From Cyanoderma ruficeps (taxonomy: Eukaryota; Chordata; Aves; Passeriformes; Timaliidae), in contig VZDJ01004378.1 of assembly GCA_008694505.1 (NCBI GenBank), positions 13,664,645 through 13,728,644 on the forward strand: a DNA stretch of 64,000 nt, given 5' to 3'. Both the position numbers and the translations under genes were made by a program. Below, piece by piece: positions 12,897 to 27,193 of the stretch. Below the pieces are notes generated by a model. It saw nothing but the letters and a program-made list of their open reading frames with translations. It was not told the DNA's origin and searched no databases. The stretch's first letter is position 1. Each line of letters opens with the position of its first letter.

Positions 12897-15800
12897 GCCC
12901 TTACTGATGTCATAAAACCTGTTTCTCTTTACTACCTACTGGATTTTCAAATATGCTTTTCTTGCTTTCTTCCATAGTTCTTACATTCTTCTCTAAAAAT
13001 TTCTTCAAAGCTACCAAGTGCCTGCCTTTGATATGACGTCTACTAAAAGTCTTGACAATTCTTAGCTGGATAGAAGATTGTCTGAAAAACTAGGTCTCTT
13101 TCTTGTGAGGATTCCTATTTCCCCAATGCAAGCACCAGTTTCATTGAACTTCAGTCTAAAACAGAAGTGGAAAACTTCTAAGAAAAAACCTGCTAATACA
13201 GTGTTGTCCAACTGCAATGTTCTCTGCTCAAAGAAATTAATCTTTTTCTTCAGTAGTCTGTGGCTTTGGGAGACTCCTCAGGTGAGTTCATTGAGGTCTG
13301 AGGACCCAGAACTTCTTTTGTTACCACTCTTGGAGTGGCTTACCTTTAAAAACTATGAGGTTCAAGGATTAAAGCCCCAACTCCCAGTCCTACTGCCAGC
13401 ACACCATGAGTCCATGAGGGAAGAATATGGGAGAGATGACCTTGTTCCAGTGACAAACCTTTCAGTCTCAGTGACACTTGCTAATGCTTAGTTTTGTAGG
13501 AAATTATCTAATATAGTTTAGCCCCTTACCCAGTATGCTAACAAGTACTGTTTTATCACATCCTTTCTGGTTTTCTGTAGGCATCTATCCCCCATTTCTT
13601 AACCAATTTTCAGTTTCCAAGAGTTGAAAGGCAGTCACCCTCATTACACTGCTTTGAACCTTCCATTTATAAATCACGCTTTAACACTCTTTCTTTTCAG
13701 TACACTTATAACTTACACAGGAGAAAAATCATACAACACATGAGAGTATTCCTACTAAAAATATATATATACTAGAAAGTCTGACCCTTTAATTATATTC
13801 TAAAAAAAATTTTCCACAGATCTTAGTCATGTGTGCTTATTACAAGAGGAGATAAGAAAATAAGGACTTCATTCCACATTTTCCCATTACATGATCTGAT
13901 GCAAGAAGTGGCAGTTTTCTTCCAGAAACAAGGTTAATATCTTGCCACTATCACACGTGAAAAATATAATCTGCCACAGGGAAATTAGTCCACCATTGTG
14001 CTCCACTTGCCTTTCAGCAGTCAATAAAGTTAAACTTGAAGAGGAACCTTTTACCTGTATGTAAAACTTTGCTTGCTACTCATGACAGCTTTTCAGAGCT
14101 ACAATATCTTTGAATAAAAAGACAGACTCTCTTTTAGCTCATACATTTTCAGTGGAATTGGAAGGTAATTTCTACCCGCAGGTACATGAACATGAAGTTA
14201 CACTATTAGTTACACATGGCTACACACAGAAGGGTTGGTTTCAACCTTCTGTCCCACAAGGGATCAATAACTGAGAGATGGTTACATATTTTCCTGGAAA
14301 GCAAAATACCTAATTTTTGCACTATTTATTATAAAATATTGGATGACAATATGAAATATAAGCATTTTGCTAAAAATATTGACTGCTCTGTACTTCATGT
14401 ATTGCTTTACATTCATAGGAAGGTTATTCATCAGAAAAATGAACTTTATTCTCTTTTTCCTGCAGCACAGAAACAAATAGACATATACAGACTTACAGAC
14501 ATAGACATAGACAAAACGAGTGCTAAGATATAAGCCTTTTTAAAGAGGACTTTGTAGTTAAAAAGATGCTAATCCTTTGACTACAGGTTCCCCATGAGGC
14601 ATAGTTTATCTGTAGTTGCAATGCTAGAAACTACACACAGTTATCAGTGGGTAGCATGAAACACATCCATAGTAACTGTGAAATACTATATTAACTAAGG
14701 CGTTTTTTGAATAAAATTAGGCAGTTAGTATACCTAAGATCTATTAAACTAGTCATCCCTTTTTTTCTATTTAATTACTTGTAAAACAGAATAAATTTAA
14801 AAATACTATTGTGATTAATGTGCAGAGGAGTCAGAAGAACATAGATCCTGATTGTGCTAATTGGTTTACTGATGGGTCTTAAAAGAAGACACTGCCTCAA
14901 AATACTTACCATTGAGATGGTAAGAAAAGAAGGAAAAAAACCCTGTTGCTAATTAAATTTAAACCATTCATTTAAAATAAGGATGTAAATAGCCTTTGTA
15001 AATGGTAACTCTGCTCTTTGATATGCATTGAGGTTCTTCCGTTGCATACAAATCATTGTGAAAGATAACTGGACATGAAGTATATATATACCACAGGTAA
15101 AGTGGAAAATAATTCACTTCTGCTCTACTTCTAGCTCTTTCCCTCTCTTTTGCTTTTTTCTGGGTGCATCCCAAATTTCAGCTATCCTAGACTGCATGTG
15201 TTCAGAAATCCAATTCACAAAGCCATGGGGAAAAGTGAGTTGAAAAGTTGTGATGATCATGATACGTTCCAGCATTAAAAGATTCCTACATATAGACCCC
15301 AGCACTGACATAACTCTATTCTGTGCATACATACAAGATGCAAGTGGTGAAAGCGGAAGAATAAAAGGATAACTGTGATACTTTCACTGTAATCACTAAC
15401 CGAGTCAAACATTACTTTATAAAAATATGCTACTCTTTCTGACTCTCTGTGAATCGAAATGAAATTCAAACAATCTATTCCAAACCTGTATAATTAGCAT
15501 ACAACAAACATTCTTCTGTTTTGCTGCACACAGGGCTTAGTTGAAGTGCAAATGCAAACTCATGACATTGAAGAAAAGGCTGATAAACACAAAAATTCCA
15601 GTTCTTTACAAAAACATACCTTGGTGGTGGTCAAGTGTTCAGTCACTCTATCTTCAGTTTAAAAAAACAAAAGTGTCAAGAAAATCTACCAATTCCTGTC
15701 AGGAATTATGAACATACATCAGTTTCCTCAAGGAAGTTGACAAAATTAGTTAAGCTAAAATTATTTTTGGGGGGGAGGTGAGGAAACTGCACCTCTGTTC

Positions 15801-15987
15801 CACAGATATATGGAGGTCAAGTCGTCTCCTCTGAAGGAAATCTGACCTAAGGATTGCAGGTTGGGTTCTGTCTTCTTACACTACATTGTTTTTATCCAGT
15901 TAATTTAATCATCTGTATTTCTACTAAAACTGGATGATATGCTCATTAGTGTGTTTTATTTACCACAAAACTAAAGCCTACCCCTCT
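12897..15987. other. Unique non-coding DNA
   Basis: No repeat recognised. The 137-codon frame at 13078-13491 starts at TTG, has no recognisable domain and is not supported as a gene. A 105-codon frame at 14216-14533 is likewise unsupported. Confidence 0.5.
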
Positions 15988-16563
15988 TGTTGCAATCCAC
16001 TCCTAGTCCAGGATCATGAGCAAAGGGGCCGCAACACTCCCCCCCCCGGGGCTCCTGAGCGTCCTTGGCACACACCAGACAACTGGGGTATGAAAAACGA
16101 GACAGGCTCCACTTACCACTCTGAGGATCAAATTTATTAAAAGAAACAAAGTGAACTTAACTCAAAGGATGGGCAGAGGCAGACATCCCAGACACAAGCC
16201 TTACAGTGACTGATAAACAGGGGAGGTCTCAGGGGAGGGTACAAATCCTTAGCCAATTAGGTACACTTAGGGGAGGGTCATAAGGTGGGGTTTACAGTAC
16301 AAGGAGCAGTGGGGAACACAAAGGGTGGGGAACACTTTGAACCAGTCACTGGGGTGTTGACTATTAGGGGATTTCCAGAATGGGAGGGACTGGCACAAGG
16401 TAGGATTGACAGGTGGGTAAGAGGAACAAGGGTGGATCCAAGGGGTGAGTGACAACTGTATAAAGAGGTGCAGTAAGGACTAAACCAACCATACAAGGAA
16501 GGAGAGGGGGGTACAGAAGAAACCATTTGAGGGAGTGGAATCAGGAAAAAACACATCGCCACA
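15988..16563 (-). mobile_element. ERVK-like LTR (solo), antisense
   Basis: Ends are TGTTGCAATCC on the left and ACATCGCCACA on the right, which are partial inverted repeats (7 of 11). The flanks CCCTCT (15982-15987) and CTCTCT (16564-16569) match at five of six positions, consistent with an aged 6-bp target duplication. The reverse of AATAAA lies at 16133-16138, so transcription would run leftward. The middle is G-rich on the plus strand (repeated GGGGAGG and GGGTGGGG words), typical of the U3 of this LTR group. It shares GGGTACAAATCCTTAGCCAAT-like text with the 12.3-kb LTR. Frames inside it are shadows. Confidence 0.75.
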
Positions 16564-19500
16564 CTCTCTTAGAATATACTGCTGCTTATTCTGCCAAATA
16601 CCATCTTGAATTTTCTAACTGCAACTCCACAGGCAAATATCAATAATGGGCATATCATGTTCATTAAAGTCTGCCACACTCAGACACAGTTTACTATTTA
16701 TCAAATTTAGTTCACACTGTTTTCTGGAGTTAGAAACATACACTGACAGTTTTAAACAAAGCCAACAGCTAACTCCCATACTTTAATTAAGTGCATTATG
16801 TAAACATTCTTTCCATCTTTATGCTTTCTTATCATCTGGAAGAGCTCAAATGATATGATAAGAGAGATATTTATAGTAAAATGGACATAATATGATAATG
16901 AAATTGGAGTCATTTGCAAAACATAAAATAGATCTACAGATGTCAATGGGATGAAGTTCATCTTTTCTAAAACCAAATCATAATTTTTACCTTCCTGGGT
17001 CTAATATTAGTTAAAGGTCAGGCAAACTTTGTGTGTACCTTTCTCCAAATTCTAAATGATGTTCTTATTTATGAACAGCTTATTCTGTGTTAAGAACAGC
17101 TCTTTATTGCATTTCACTGACATGGCAGTCTACACGCAGAAGAAAGGCCCCTTTCTTGAGTGAGTGAGGTACTCACTCTTCATACATTCTTGATTTTCAG
17201 CACATTTATTTAAGTGATGCATTTATTGTCTCACCAACGTTTCTCAGAGATTCTAAAATATCTCTCTGATTAGAGAAAGAACTGTGAGTACTGACTTACA
17301 AGTTGCATGTTATTAAACTATATGCAAAGAGCTGGCTTACATTTGTTGGAGCTAAATATTTCATGGCAATGATGTTAATTCCTCTGAAGGAAAAGCTGTA
17401 CAGGAGATAAAAATTCCATTAGAGATTTGGAAAGAAAACTTACATTAATAGTTGATTGTGAAATATCTATTTATTTGTTAGAATGAAAGAGACAACTCAT
17501 CTGTGAAGCTGAAAAGATATGCTCCCAGGAGAAAGGAAATATACAATGTGGAAAACCTACTTATTTTCCAAGCTATTTTTATTTTATTTTCCTTAATTCA
17601 CCTAGATGAGGAGAAAATCTTGTATTTGAAAGGTTCATCAGTGGTACCCAACCTCCATTTGACTTATAAGAGTTTCAAATAATTGAAAAGGCATCTCACA
17701 GACACTTGTGAACTTTGTAGTCAATAGCTTCCTGAGCAAAACTCTACTTGATAATTGATTGCTCATTTTAAGCAACCATTCTCTGGAGTTGAAAGGAGAG
17801 TCACTGTAGGATTCTAATAATGATAAACTACAAACAAACAATGAAAAACCACACTGAGTAAAACAGGCCTTAAGATGAAAAAAACATAAATGTCATCCTT
17901 AACATATTTAAGATAGATGATGAATTTGCAAATGTCAGTTAATAACTATTTTTATTTTCTTGTTATTACTGTATGCATTTATTTGTTCTTCTAAAGGAAA
18001 TAGTTAGACCCTGATTCTGAATGATTTATGAGTTTTCTTTTGAAATCTAAAAGAATGTTATCCCTAAAAGCCCAAAAGGATTCTTACTGCCAATGTTCAG
18101 CTGATATTAAGTTGCACAGTACTTAGAGTCAGCGGGCATTTGTATTTTGACAGTAAAATACCCTCAAGGACGTAAACCTCTGTTTCCAAATACGCATATC
18201 CATGTTCTCTAAATTTGATACTTATTAGTAAGAAAGGCGTTGGGCATTGTGAATAACTGTATGTGCATTGAAATCCACTATGCTTATGATGAGAGTCCTA
18301 TTACACTAGCAAAGGAAAAATTTGCATTTTCAAGCAAGCTACTCATGCAAGGACCAATTATGAAGCACCATGGATTAAACCCATCTCGACTGTCCTTCTT
18401 TTTAAAAGTGGGGCCCTATCCCCAAGTCTGGTGCTAACATAGCCACAAATGCAGTGTACCCAGACATCTTTCTCTCACTAACTTTTTAAGAGCTTTAATG
18501 TAAATATTTAGAGCAAAATGTTTAACTTCAGGTAGGAGCATGAAGGTGGAATGGCATATATTTGTGTTGTGTTGCTTCAGAACAGCTAATGAAGCAGTGA
18601 TTGAAAGAGAAATACTGATGAAAAAATATTATTTCAAGTGCTCTCAGATATCAAAACAATGTTATTGGAGGTATTCTGATTAAATATTCTTACAGTATTG
18701 TTTGAGAAAAACCCAGTGGACATCCACTTCTGGAAGACACTTATGAAGCAGCAACACTGCAAAACTAGAAGCTTCACCCCAGCTACATCTAAATGACTGA
18801 GCTGCTAAACCCTCCTTTTCAGCTCTTTTGGTGTCTGACACATTGATCTCTTCTGTCTGCCTGTATGAGACGCTTAGAAATACCAGTGGCTATCATTTCC
18901 ACAACTTCTTACTAATCCAGTCTATGGTGCTAAATTCTACAGAATATTTTTTTCATTGATATTACTGTACGTCAATAAAAGACTGCAGGATTGTCTATCT
19001 GGAGAACATGGAAGGAGGTTTAAATCTTTCCCTGTTTCTAGTATATTTCATATTCTCTTGAGAAAATCAGTCCATTAAACTAGGAAAATTCACAACTAAG
19101 ATTAAATAGCAGATATCCTCAAGAGTACATAATTTACTTTATTCTTCCCCCAACAATAACAGCTGTGATATGAATTACATTTTCTTTTTTCAGAGTACTC
19201 TGGGGTGATTTATTTAATGCAAGTTAAACTGTGAATCTTGCTCAAACACACTTTTTAAGCCCCAGTCTCCATAATTTGCACCAAATAGGTGATCTTTGTT
19301 AAGAAAGAAAGAGCTAATATTAGCATCCCTTTGAAAGGTTGCATACCACTGAGACATCATTATCATGGCAAAAATGTTTCAAAAGCAAACATAAATAATG
19401 CAAAAAGCATTGATCAAAATCTGATATAATTTCACCAAAGGTTTCTTTAGTGCAGTAGTCTTCTAAAACTCAAAATCACAGACTACCATTCAATACAAAT

Positions 19501-20310
19501 CTATCAAAACCTGACTCCTAAATTAGTAAGTATCTTGTAAATTAAAATAATAAAAAATGCACACTAATTCCTTTCCATAAAAGACCTCACAGCTAAACTC
19601 AAGCAAAACATAGAAAATAAATTTTATGTTGCATAATTCTCACTTTTTGCTCATAAGATTCATTAACTAACAAATAATGAGCTATTTTTATAGGGAATAT
19701 AAAAATTGTAGGTTTGGGTCTAGTTGTATTCACAGTTACATTAAGAGTTAACTGGCATTTACAAGAAAATCTCTGAATACTTCAGAAACATGCTTAAAGT
19801 AGTTTTCAGTTTAGGAATGACAAGAAAAAAGATCCTGTAGCACAGTCAGATTGAAGTCTGGGCTCCCATAACCTCACATTTTCTGCAAATGGAGGTGATG
19901 TTACTAATGAGCTAAGAAAGAAGCTCAAAAATAAGCTTTGTATTATCTACAGATGAATATAAGATGAGTTTAGAACAGTGAAAGAAGAAAAAAAGTGAAA
20001 AATTGTATTCCTGAAATCTCTGTCTCATTTATAAATTGGCATCAGAGACACCTAAACCCCAGAAGCAACTCAGCATAGTCTTGGTTTTTAGAGAAAATAA
20101 TTATACGGTTGTACCCTCCATATATGTTCACCTTTTTGTCTCTTAATTCTTCTAGTAAATTTAATGGCTTAAAATACATGCAAGTAAAAAATATGGTAAT
20201 ATTTTTCACTACATTTTAATCTATCTCACCTCTGGATCTGAAGATAACATTTAGCATTTTAACAGTAGGTATGAAAGTGTGTTACAAAGGAGGTTAGTAT
20301 TGTTTCTTAG
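16564..20310. other. Unique AT-rich non-coding DNA
   Basis: Nearly 3.7 kb with no recognised transposon, simple repeat or exon. Confidence 0.5.
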
Positions 20311-20770
20311 TCATAGATCAGAGCTTGAAAGGTCATCTAGCTGAGCCTGCGCATCCAAGGCAGAATCAGCAATAACTAATCCACCCAAGACACATATTCA
20401 TCCAACTTTTTCTAAAATATCTTCAGTGATGGAGAGTCCGTACCTTCCCAGACAACCTACTCAATTGCAGATCTGTGTTCAAAGCTGCATTCTTTTTGAA
20501 TACCTCCCACGGTCATTTTTGATGAACTCCAAGTCTGTTACTTCTTACTCTGCCCCAGGGAAAAAAAAAATTATTCCCATTCTCTTTCAGCTCCCCTTTA
20601 CACACAACACTCTTATCATATCTCACCTTAGTCTTTTTCTGTATAGATTAAGCAACTCAAAATTTTCCAGTGATTTGTACTGATCACCTCTGTTACTCTT
20701 CTGTAGACTGCCTCCAAATGGAAAATATCCCTTTTAAGCACAACCTGAAAACTTGATCTTCCAGCTAACG
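20311..20770 (-). mobile_element. Old CR1/L3-like LINE 3' fragment, antisense
   Basis: The text follows the CR1 3' untranslated pattern in order: AGCTTGAAAGGTCATCTAG, then CTTCAGTGATGGAGAGTCC, then words matching the GAATACCTCC and CTGTTACTCTTCTGTAGACT region. Divergence is much higher than in the other CR1 copies, with many small indels, so this is probably among the oldest insertions in the window. Subfamily cannot be given. Confidence 0.65.
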
Positions 20771-21660
20771 TATTGATGCTAATGGGTGGAATGAACCAAA
20801 TAGTTAATATGTTTCACAGACCTTTCTTCTATTTGTACATGAAGAATACTTAGGTAGAAAAGTCACAGCATTAACTATATTGGAATCATATATCAATCAT
20901 TTGCTTGTCTGCTTTAAGGCTGTGCTGGAAAAGAGATATCTGTTGGAGATCTGGTCCTGCCTGTTGCTATGTATTAGGCTTAAGTGCAGGTTATTGCCTT
21001 TTGTTTCCCTATAGGTACTGAGGAAAAAAAATACTAACATTTTCCTTTAATGGGACATAAAACTGAAAAATATACTGTGCCCGCAGAACATCTATTAAAT
21101 ACTCCTTTTAAATCATTACAACCAAATAAGTTCAAATAATTAAGACTCAACTGGAGTTACATCTAAATAACTATAAAGGTAAACCAAAGAGAGGGGTCTA
21201 AGGCTCAAAATCAGGAAGTGGTCAGTAGGCTCAGTTCAGTAAGCTCAATTCAAAATTATAGCAATCCTGTCTCAACTGGTCATTTTGCATCTGTTCATAT
21301 TTTATCTATCTATAAGTGTTGGGTACACCTAATACAGGTAGATACTTATATTTAAATGGGACTGGACCATCTTACCAGCATTGAATAGACGAGTTTCTTT
21401 TCACTCCCTTCCCAGCTGATAAAGGGCAGGTTGATGTATAGAATTCCAGAGAGCAATTGAACTCATGTTCTGTGAGTATCTTGGATCGAATTGTCTGCAC
21501 TTTGGAGATGTTTGTTTCTTCTCACTGACTACAAAATCAGCCAGCTAAGGCAGACCTCTCTATTCCTCTTCTCTAGCCGAGAAACACATAGGTTAGTACA
21601 AGTGATTATTATTTAGCATAACAGAAAAATACAGTTCCTGACATAATCTCGTATAGCAGG
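20771..21660. other. Unique AT-rich non-coding DNA
   Basis: No recognisable feature. Confidence 0.5.
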
Positions 21661-21845
21661 AACTAGTGCAGGGACACCTTCCACCAGATCAGGTTGCTTA
21701 AAGCCCCACCCAACCCGGCCTTGAGCACTTCCAGGAATGGAACATGGACACCTTCTCTGGGTAACCTGTACCACGATCTCATAGTGAAGAACTTCTTCCT
21801 AATAGCTCATCTAAATCTACTTTTCAGTTTAAATGTTCCATAATC
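21661..21845 (-). mobile_element. CR1 LINE 3' fragment, antisense
   Basis: CR1 landmarks occur in order: CAGGGACACCTTCCACCAGA, CAGGTTGCTTAAAGCCCCAC, GGCCTTGAGCACTTCCAGG, and AAGAACTTCTTCCTAATA. The terminal AATCATAGAATC-type octamers are missing, so the fragment is cut at its 3' end as well as its 5' end. Confidence 0.9.
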
Positions 21846-24800
21846 ATTGGCTGACTCTCCTCTTTTCCCAGATGTTGAAGAGTATAATAAAGATATAATC
21901 AACTATGATGAAGGGAGATACATTGTTTAATTATGTTATTATGAAGAGATAATTAAGTTTATCAGAGAAGGAACACATTTAGTTATTTTGTCTTCTTCTT
22001 GAAGTTTAAAACCTTGTTTTGCTCTGCCAACATTTCAAAAGCTTTTTTTAATAGCAAAAAGTTAAGGAACTTTTTTTACTTGGAAGCTGAGCTTCCCGTT
22101 TTTCTAACACCTAGCTCTGTATGAAACAAATAATAATATTTCCACAAGCAGCCACTTTGATTTCTTAGGGCTCAGAGTCATTAAGCTCTGGAAAGTGAGA
22201 GGGCATAATGCAAAAGCAAGAAGCAAAAGTAAAACATGAAAACACAAGGAAATATTGATATAAAACTACCCCAGATAACTCACAAATAAGGAATTCAAAT
22301 AAGGTTTATTTTAATTTCTCTTGTCTATTAGTGATACAAAATTTTTGTGTATTTCTATTCAAAACATTCAAATAATCTGCATTTTATTAGATTCTAAAGT
22401 AACATGTTCTTATAAGATTAATTGTTCATTATAGAAACCTTCTATAGGTACCACATTTTAGAAATGAATTACAACAAATGGATTTTTACAGTGAGTTTCA
22501 ATTTGACAGATTACTTTTGAACATCCCCACATAAGAATTCTCTGCAGCACCCTGCATTATGCAAAATACCTCTTAATTTTGTAGCTAGGATTGCATTTAA
22601 ATCCTTGGAGATATACAAATTTCTTTGTTTACTGGCAAATATTCAGATTTATGCATTTAGATAGATTCCCAAGTTTCTCCAACCCTTGAAACAATTCTGA
22701 ATCATAAATTTATAGCTGCTATAGCCTCATAAGTCCAAAGCTGGAAGTTCATTGAGCAGAATTTTATTTTTCAGACAGAACTTTAATCTATTTTCAAAAG
22801 ATAAAGCCCCCAGATCTACATGTAGGTTAGTAATCATAGCAGTTAATTAATTATAATTATGATATGTCAGTTAATGATAAGTATTTACTTTGTACTGCAT
22901 GCAGTTCACTGGCTTTCAATGTACTATTAAATGGTTGATACTAATCACCTGGAATTCCCACTTCCACACACTAATGACAACATTTTTCCTTCTAAGTCCA
23001 GAGATACTGAATTTTAGTGATAAGAACTTGTGTTTGTGAAACAAAAGAAAGTTAAGATATCCACCTGAGAATCACAATAGACAACTGTGCTGCTGTTCAA
23101 GATCAGAACAAAATATTCTGTAAGTGTTTATAGTTAGCAGTGACAGAACAATAAACTCAGTGTTTTTCATGCTTGAATTTTTTATTTACACCATTTGGAT
23201 GTGTTTTACACTGTTACTTGCAGAAGCTCAGTGTAATATGCCTTCAGATCACTCCTCAATAACACTCTCATCTTTGGGTGACTGAGTCAAGGAATTTTGT
23301 ATCATATTAATTACATATTTAAGCAATGAAATGTTTTTATTTCAAAGGGTCATGATTTTTTATTTCAAGTCGAGTGAAATCCATAGCTGTGAGAACTAAT
23401 GGAAATTTAGCAAGACTTGATAAAATGCATTCATGATTTGCCAATGTTGTCTTTGTATCTAAAGCAAAGAAATTACACGGTTGTGTCTCTTTAGAATTGA
23501 AGTAATAAGTTGCTAATCTTTAAAACAAGCCTTATAGAAAAAAAAAAAGTGGATTGTGTTGTTTTGGGTAAAAAATAAGACAAAAAAAAAAAGAAAAAAG
23601 ATGCTTTGATTTTCTGTTTAGTCACTCAAGAGTTTAATTTTCTTATTTTTCTTTCCACTCCATTTTTTACTCTAGGCTTCTCTCATTTTCTAAATAAAAG
23701 ATGGAAAGTGCAATTTCCATCTCTAAGCTGGAACTCATGAGAGGTCAAAGAACTTTCTCAGACTATCAGTTACTCACAATCAGACTTAATAAGAGGGGAA
23801 AAAAGAGGAAAAGAAAAAAGGAAACTCCCAAACTCTCATGATTTTTTTATTATTTTTCAATAGTGATATAATATGCAGATCAAGAATGATGTTATTAACT
23901 TAAGCTATTAAATGGTCCTCGTTTACTGCATTCTTCTTTGGGCAGGTAAAGGGTTCACACATACAGAAAGGGCTGGGATTTGCTGGGATCATCAGCTTGT
24001 TTTGAAACCTGAGAACACTAAAATATCTTAGAGAGGAAGATGTCTGATGATTGTCATTGTCAGACACAAGGAACTGTTCATCAATGTTATCCTCATGCAG
24101 CATAGAAAAAAATCTTCTATTCTTTTATTATCAGCCTTTGCTGATCCTTGCAATCTTTGCAAAATACTAAATACCCAGTTTGGGTGCAGGTAACAATAAA
24201 AATAGTTTAAAAATAATAAGAAGTGTATGCATATATGCCTCTCATAAAGATTATATGCTTACAAATCTATAAAGCTTAAACATTTAAATAGGAAAAAAAC
24301 TTATTAAGTCTTGCAATATTGATCTTATTTCTAAGTTAAACAAGCAATTTGTTTATATATTTTCTTTTCACACCTAAATAACTCATCTTCATGTGGAGTC
24401 ATCCTCCCTCCTCTCAGTTTCAGTTACACATTTAATTTCTCATGGCAACTATAAGAAATCTTCAGGGAGAAGAGAATTCTTCTTCTCTTCCAGTTTATTT
24501 TTGTATTGGACAGGTTTATTTTACTTGATGTTGACAACTGATTTTTTTTTCCTGTGCTATTTTCTGTTGCAATCTATATAAACTATTTTTAAAAATGCAG
24601 CTTATGGTATGCTCAAAAAAAAGCACTGAAAACATGTTAATGAGTTCTGAGCCTTTATTTTGCATGAACTCACACTCTATGCACTTTTTATTTAAATTTT
24701 TATTCCTAATCACCAGCAAAAAATGACTGGAAAAGACATGTTGGGTCATCTATTTAAATCTCTTTGCACATGACAGATTTTTTTTCACTGCTAGTCTGTC

Positions 24801-26008
24801 TTCTGGGGTGTATGTGTGGGTGAACACATAAACACATATAATATATACACAAGTATAAATATTCTTACTATTTGATGCAGTCCTCTGATAACTTTCTCTC
24901 TGGACATCATTTAATTGCCAAATTTTCTTACTGCTAAAAAAAAAATAATACGGTCATCTTTTTTTTTGTCCGTTCCAAGTCCAGTTATACTCCTCCTGCA
25001 CTGTATACATGCTACCTCTCACTTTTAAAAAATTATGTTCCAACAGGATTCTAAGATAGTATCTTCCCTTACATACAGAAATAGCACTTCCTTTTCCTTC
25101 CTCCTTGGCTCCATAAACTGCTGTCTTTTAATCACCTAACAGGAAAAACTTGTTATCTATTTGATCTATTAATCTGGTCACAAGAGTGCTGAGTTACTCT
25201 GAAGAAGCAGCCCCTATCCTCAGTTTGCAAATGTAAGTGAAGGAGCTCTTCTCACAGAAACCGTTGTTGCAAATTCATGAATAAATATATATATGAATGC
25301 CTTTGGTAGACAACCAAAGTAAGCCAGGAAGAGGTTTGTAAAATTATCAGGAATGACCAAAATTCTTATTAAAGATTATGTTATGGGCTTGGCAGGTCCT
25401 AAGGGCATTTTTACAGACACTAGAAATCTTATAGTGAATATGATTGTGGGTGGACATTCAGCAGCCTGGGACTCTCATTTCATCTCCCCACCTTTCTATA
25501 CATTTCAAGTGTTAATGACTGCAAGTAATAAAACTACTTAACAAATGTAATTTTCATGTACTGTCTTGGAAGAGGACAGTAACCTGTTCTATTAATCCTT
25601 TACTGAAAGCAAGTTTTGCTCAGCTACAGGATAAAGCCGCTTCAGAAAAGATAATAGTATTAAAAGAATACTCTTTTAATAATAGCAGTACTCACAGACT
25701 ACTGGACTCAATGAGTTCACTACTCACAGTTCAGGAGATTTAATTCTCTTGCATTTTCAGTCCTTTTTTTTGAGCCTTTTATAAGCTATGAGCTCTATTT
25801 AAAAAGGAACCATTCCATAAATTATGCAAATAGAGGGTATCATATAAGAGCTCACTTAAAATTGCACTGCAAACTGTAATACAGGAATTTTGTAACTACA
25901 GATTTTTTTTATTTGTAAGTTAAATACTCCAGTCATATATTGTTTGAAGATTTTTTTTTTGCTTTTAAAGTTAAATATTAGAAATTCAAAAATTAAAGTC
26001 CTAATAGT
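21846..26008. other. Unique AT-rich non-coding DNA
   Basis: No transposon or exon is recognised. Short A-runs near 23535 and 23582 and a small TG/CA-rich patch near 24814-24850 are the only low-complexity parts. Confidence 0.5.
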
Positions 26009-26035
26009 TGTATTATCCTCTAACAGGATAATACA
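26009..26035. repeat. Perfect 11-bp inverted repeat, 5-base loop
   Basis: TGTATTATCCT (26009-26019) and AGGATAATACA (26025-26035) are exact reverse complements around CTAAC. No T-run follows on either strand that would suggest a terminator, and no transposon is recognised around it. Confidence 0.8.
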
Positions 26036-26160
26036 GCAGTCAAGACTGATTATTTAACTCCATAAGTAATTGAATATTTAATCTAACACATGCCCACTTT
26101 GAGATGCTTTCATTGGTTTGTTGTTTAACCCCCAAGCTTGAAGCCAGAGATATCCTCTGG

Positions 26161-26640
26161 AATCATAGAATCACAGTACCACAGACAGGCTGAAGTTGGG
26201 GACCAACTGATCCAACATCCTGCTTAAGCAGGGACAGCTAGAGCTGGTTGCCCATGACTATTCTGAACAATCTGTTCCAGGGATTCCACCCTCCATAAAA
26301 AAAGTGTTTCCTGAAGTTCAAGAGATGCCTCTGTGTTCCAAGTGAGGCTCCTTGTCTCTATTCCTGTCACTGGACACCACTGAAAAGAGTCAGGCTCCTT
26401 CTTTAAACTAACCCTTCAGGTGTATGTACACATCAGTGAGATCCCATAGATCCTCAACTCACTCAGTCTTTCATTAGATTGGAGATATTCCAATCCCTTA
26501 ATCTTTTTAGTGGCCCTTTTTTGGGTCTACTGAAGTAGGTCTATACCTCTCAGTCAAGGACTGGACTCAATTCCACACTAATGCTTAGTAGAGAGGAAGG
26601 ATCACCTCCCTTGACATACTGGCAATGCAATTTCTAATGC
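26161..26640 (-). mobile_element. CR1 LINE 3' fragment (CR1-J/X-like), antisense
   Basis: The left end carries the octamer-type terminus AATCATAGAATCACAG. The following text matches the CR1 subgroup with TGCTTAAGCAGGGACAGCTAG, AAAAAAAGTGTTTCCTGAAG, CCTGTCACTGGACACCACTG and GGAAGGATCACCTCCCTTGA in order. The whole lies 5' truncated, as usual for CR1. The subgroup is recalled from pattern, not from alignment. Confidence 0.9.
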
Positions 26641-27142
26641 AGAATTAAATTCTTTCATTGTTGCATAACAAAATAATTCAGACCATGAAAGGCACCCTCA
26701 GAGTGCTTTGTTTCATGTGTAAGGTTTGTTTAAATTCACATAGTGCTATTTAATCAAACTTGAAAATGATCGTTTACTTTTTTTCCCACTTATTTTCATT
26801 TATGAAGGAATGATTTAAGCACAGAGTTTTGGAATGCTTCTGGTGAAGAAAACCACTTTTTCTGTGTTATGGAAAAAAGTCTTGATGCCTTAAGCTTTAG
26901 CCTTCACATTTTCAGATTCTGTGCTGCCTAGGGATGTAGTTCTGAGCCTCACATTAAGTGTAGTGAGCTCTCTTCACAGAGTAGGTAAACAAAACAAATC
27001 CTTTTGCTGATGAAGACCAAGGACAACTTTCAGCCCAACAGCACTAACAGTGGACTGAAGGGAGAAAACAAGAAGGATGAGAACTGACAACCTGAAGCTG
27101 TAACTGAACAATTAAACCCCAACATGCAAATGCACCAAAACT

Positions 27143-27150
27143 TATAAAAA
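27143..27150 (+). promoter_or_regulatory. TATA box of LTR copy A
   Basis: TATAAAAA sits about 260 bp into the LTR and about 120 bp before the polyadenylation signal. Transcription would be expected to start roughly 25-30 bases downstream. The same box is present in the second copy (near 55335). Confidence 0.75.
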
Positions 27151-27193
27151 TGTAAGATCTTGTGACCAGTCAGCCATTTAGTGACCATTTTTA

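Noticed and set aside
13078..13491. 137-codon plus-strand frame
   Set aside because: It begins at TTG, shows no domain and has no support from neighbouring signals.
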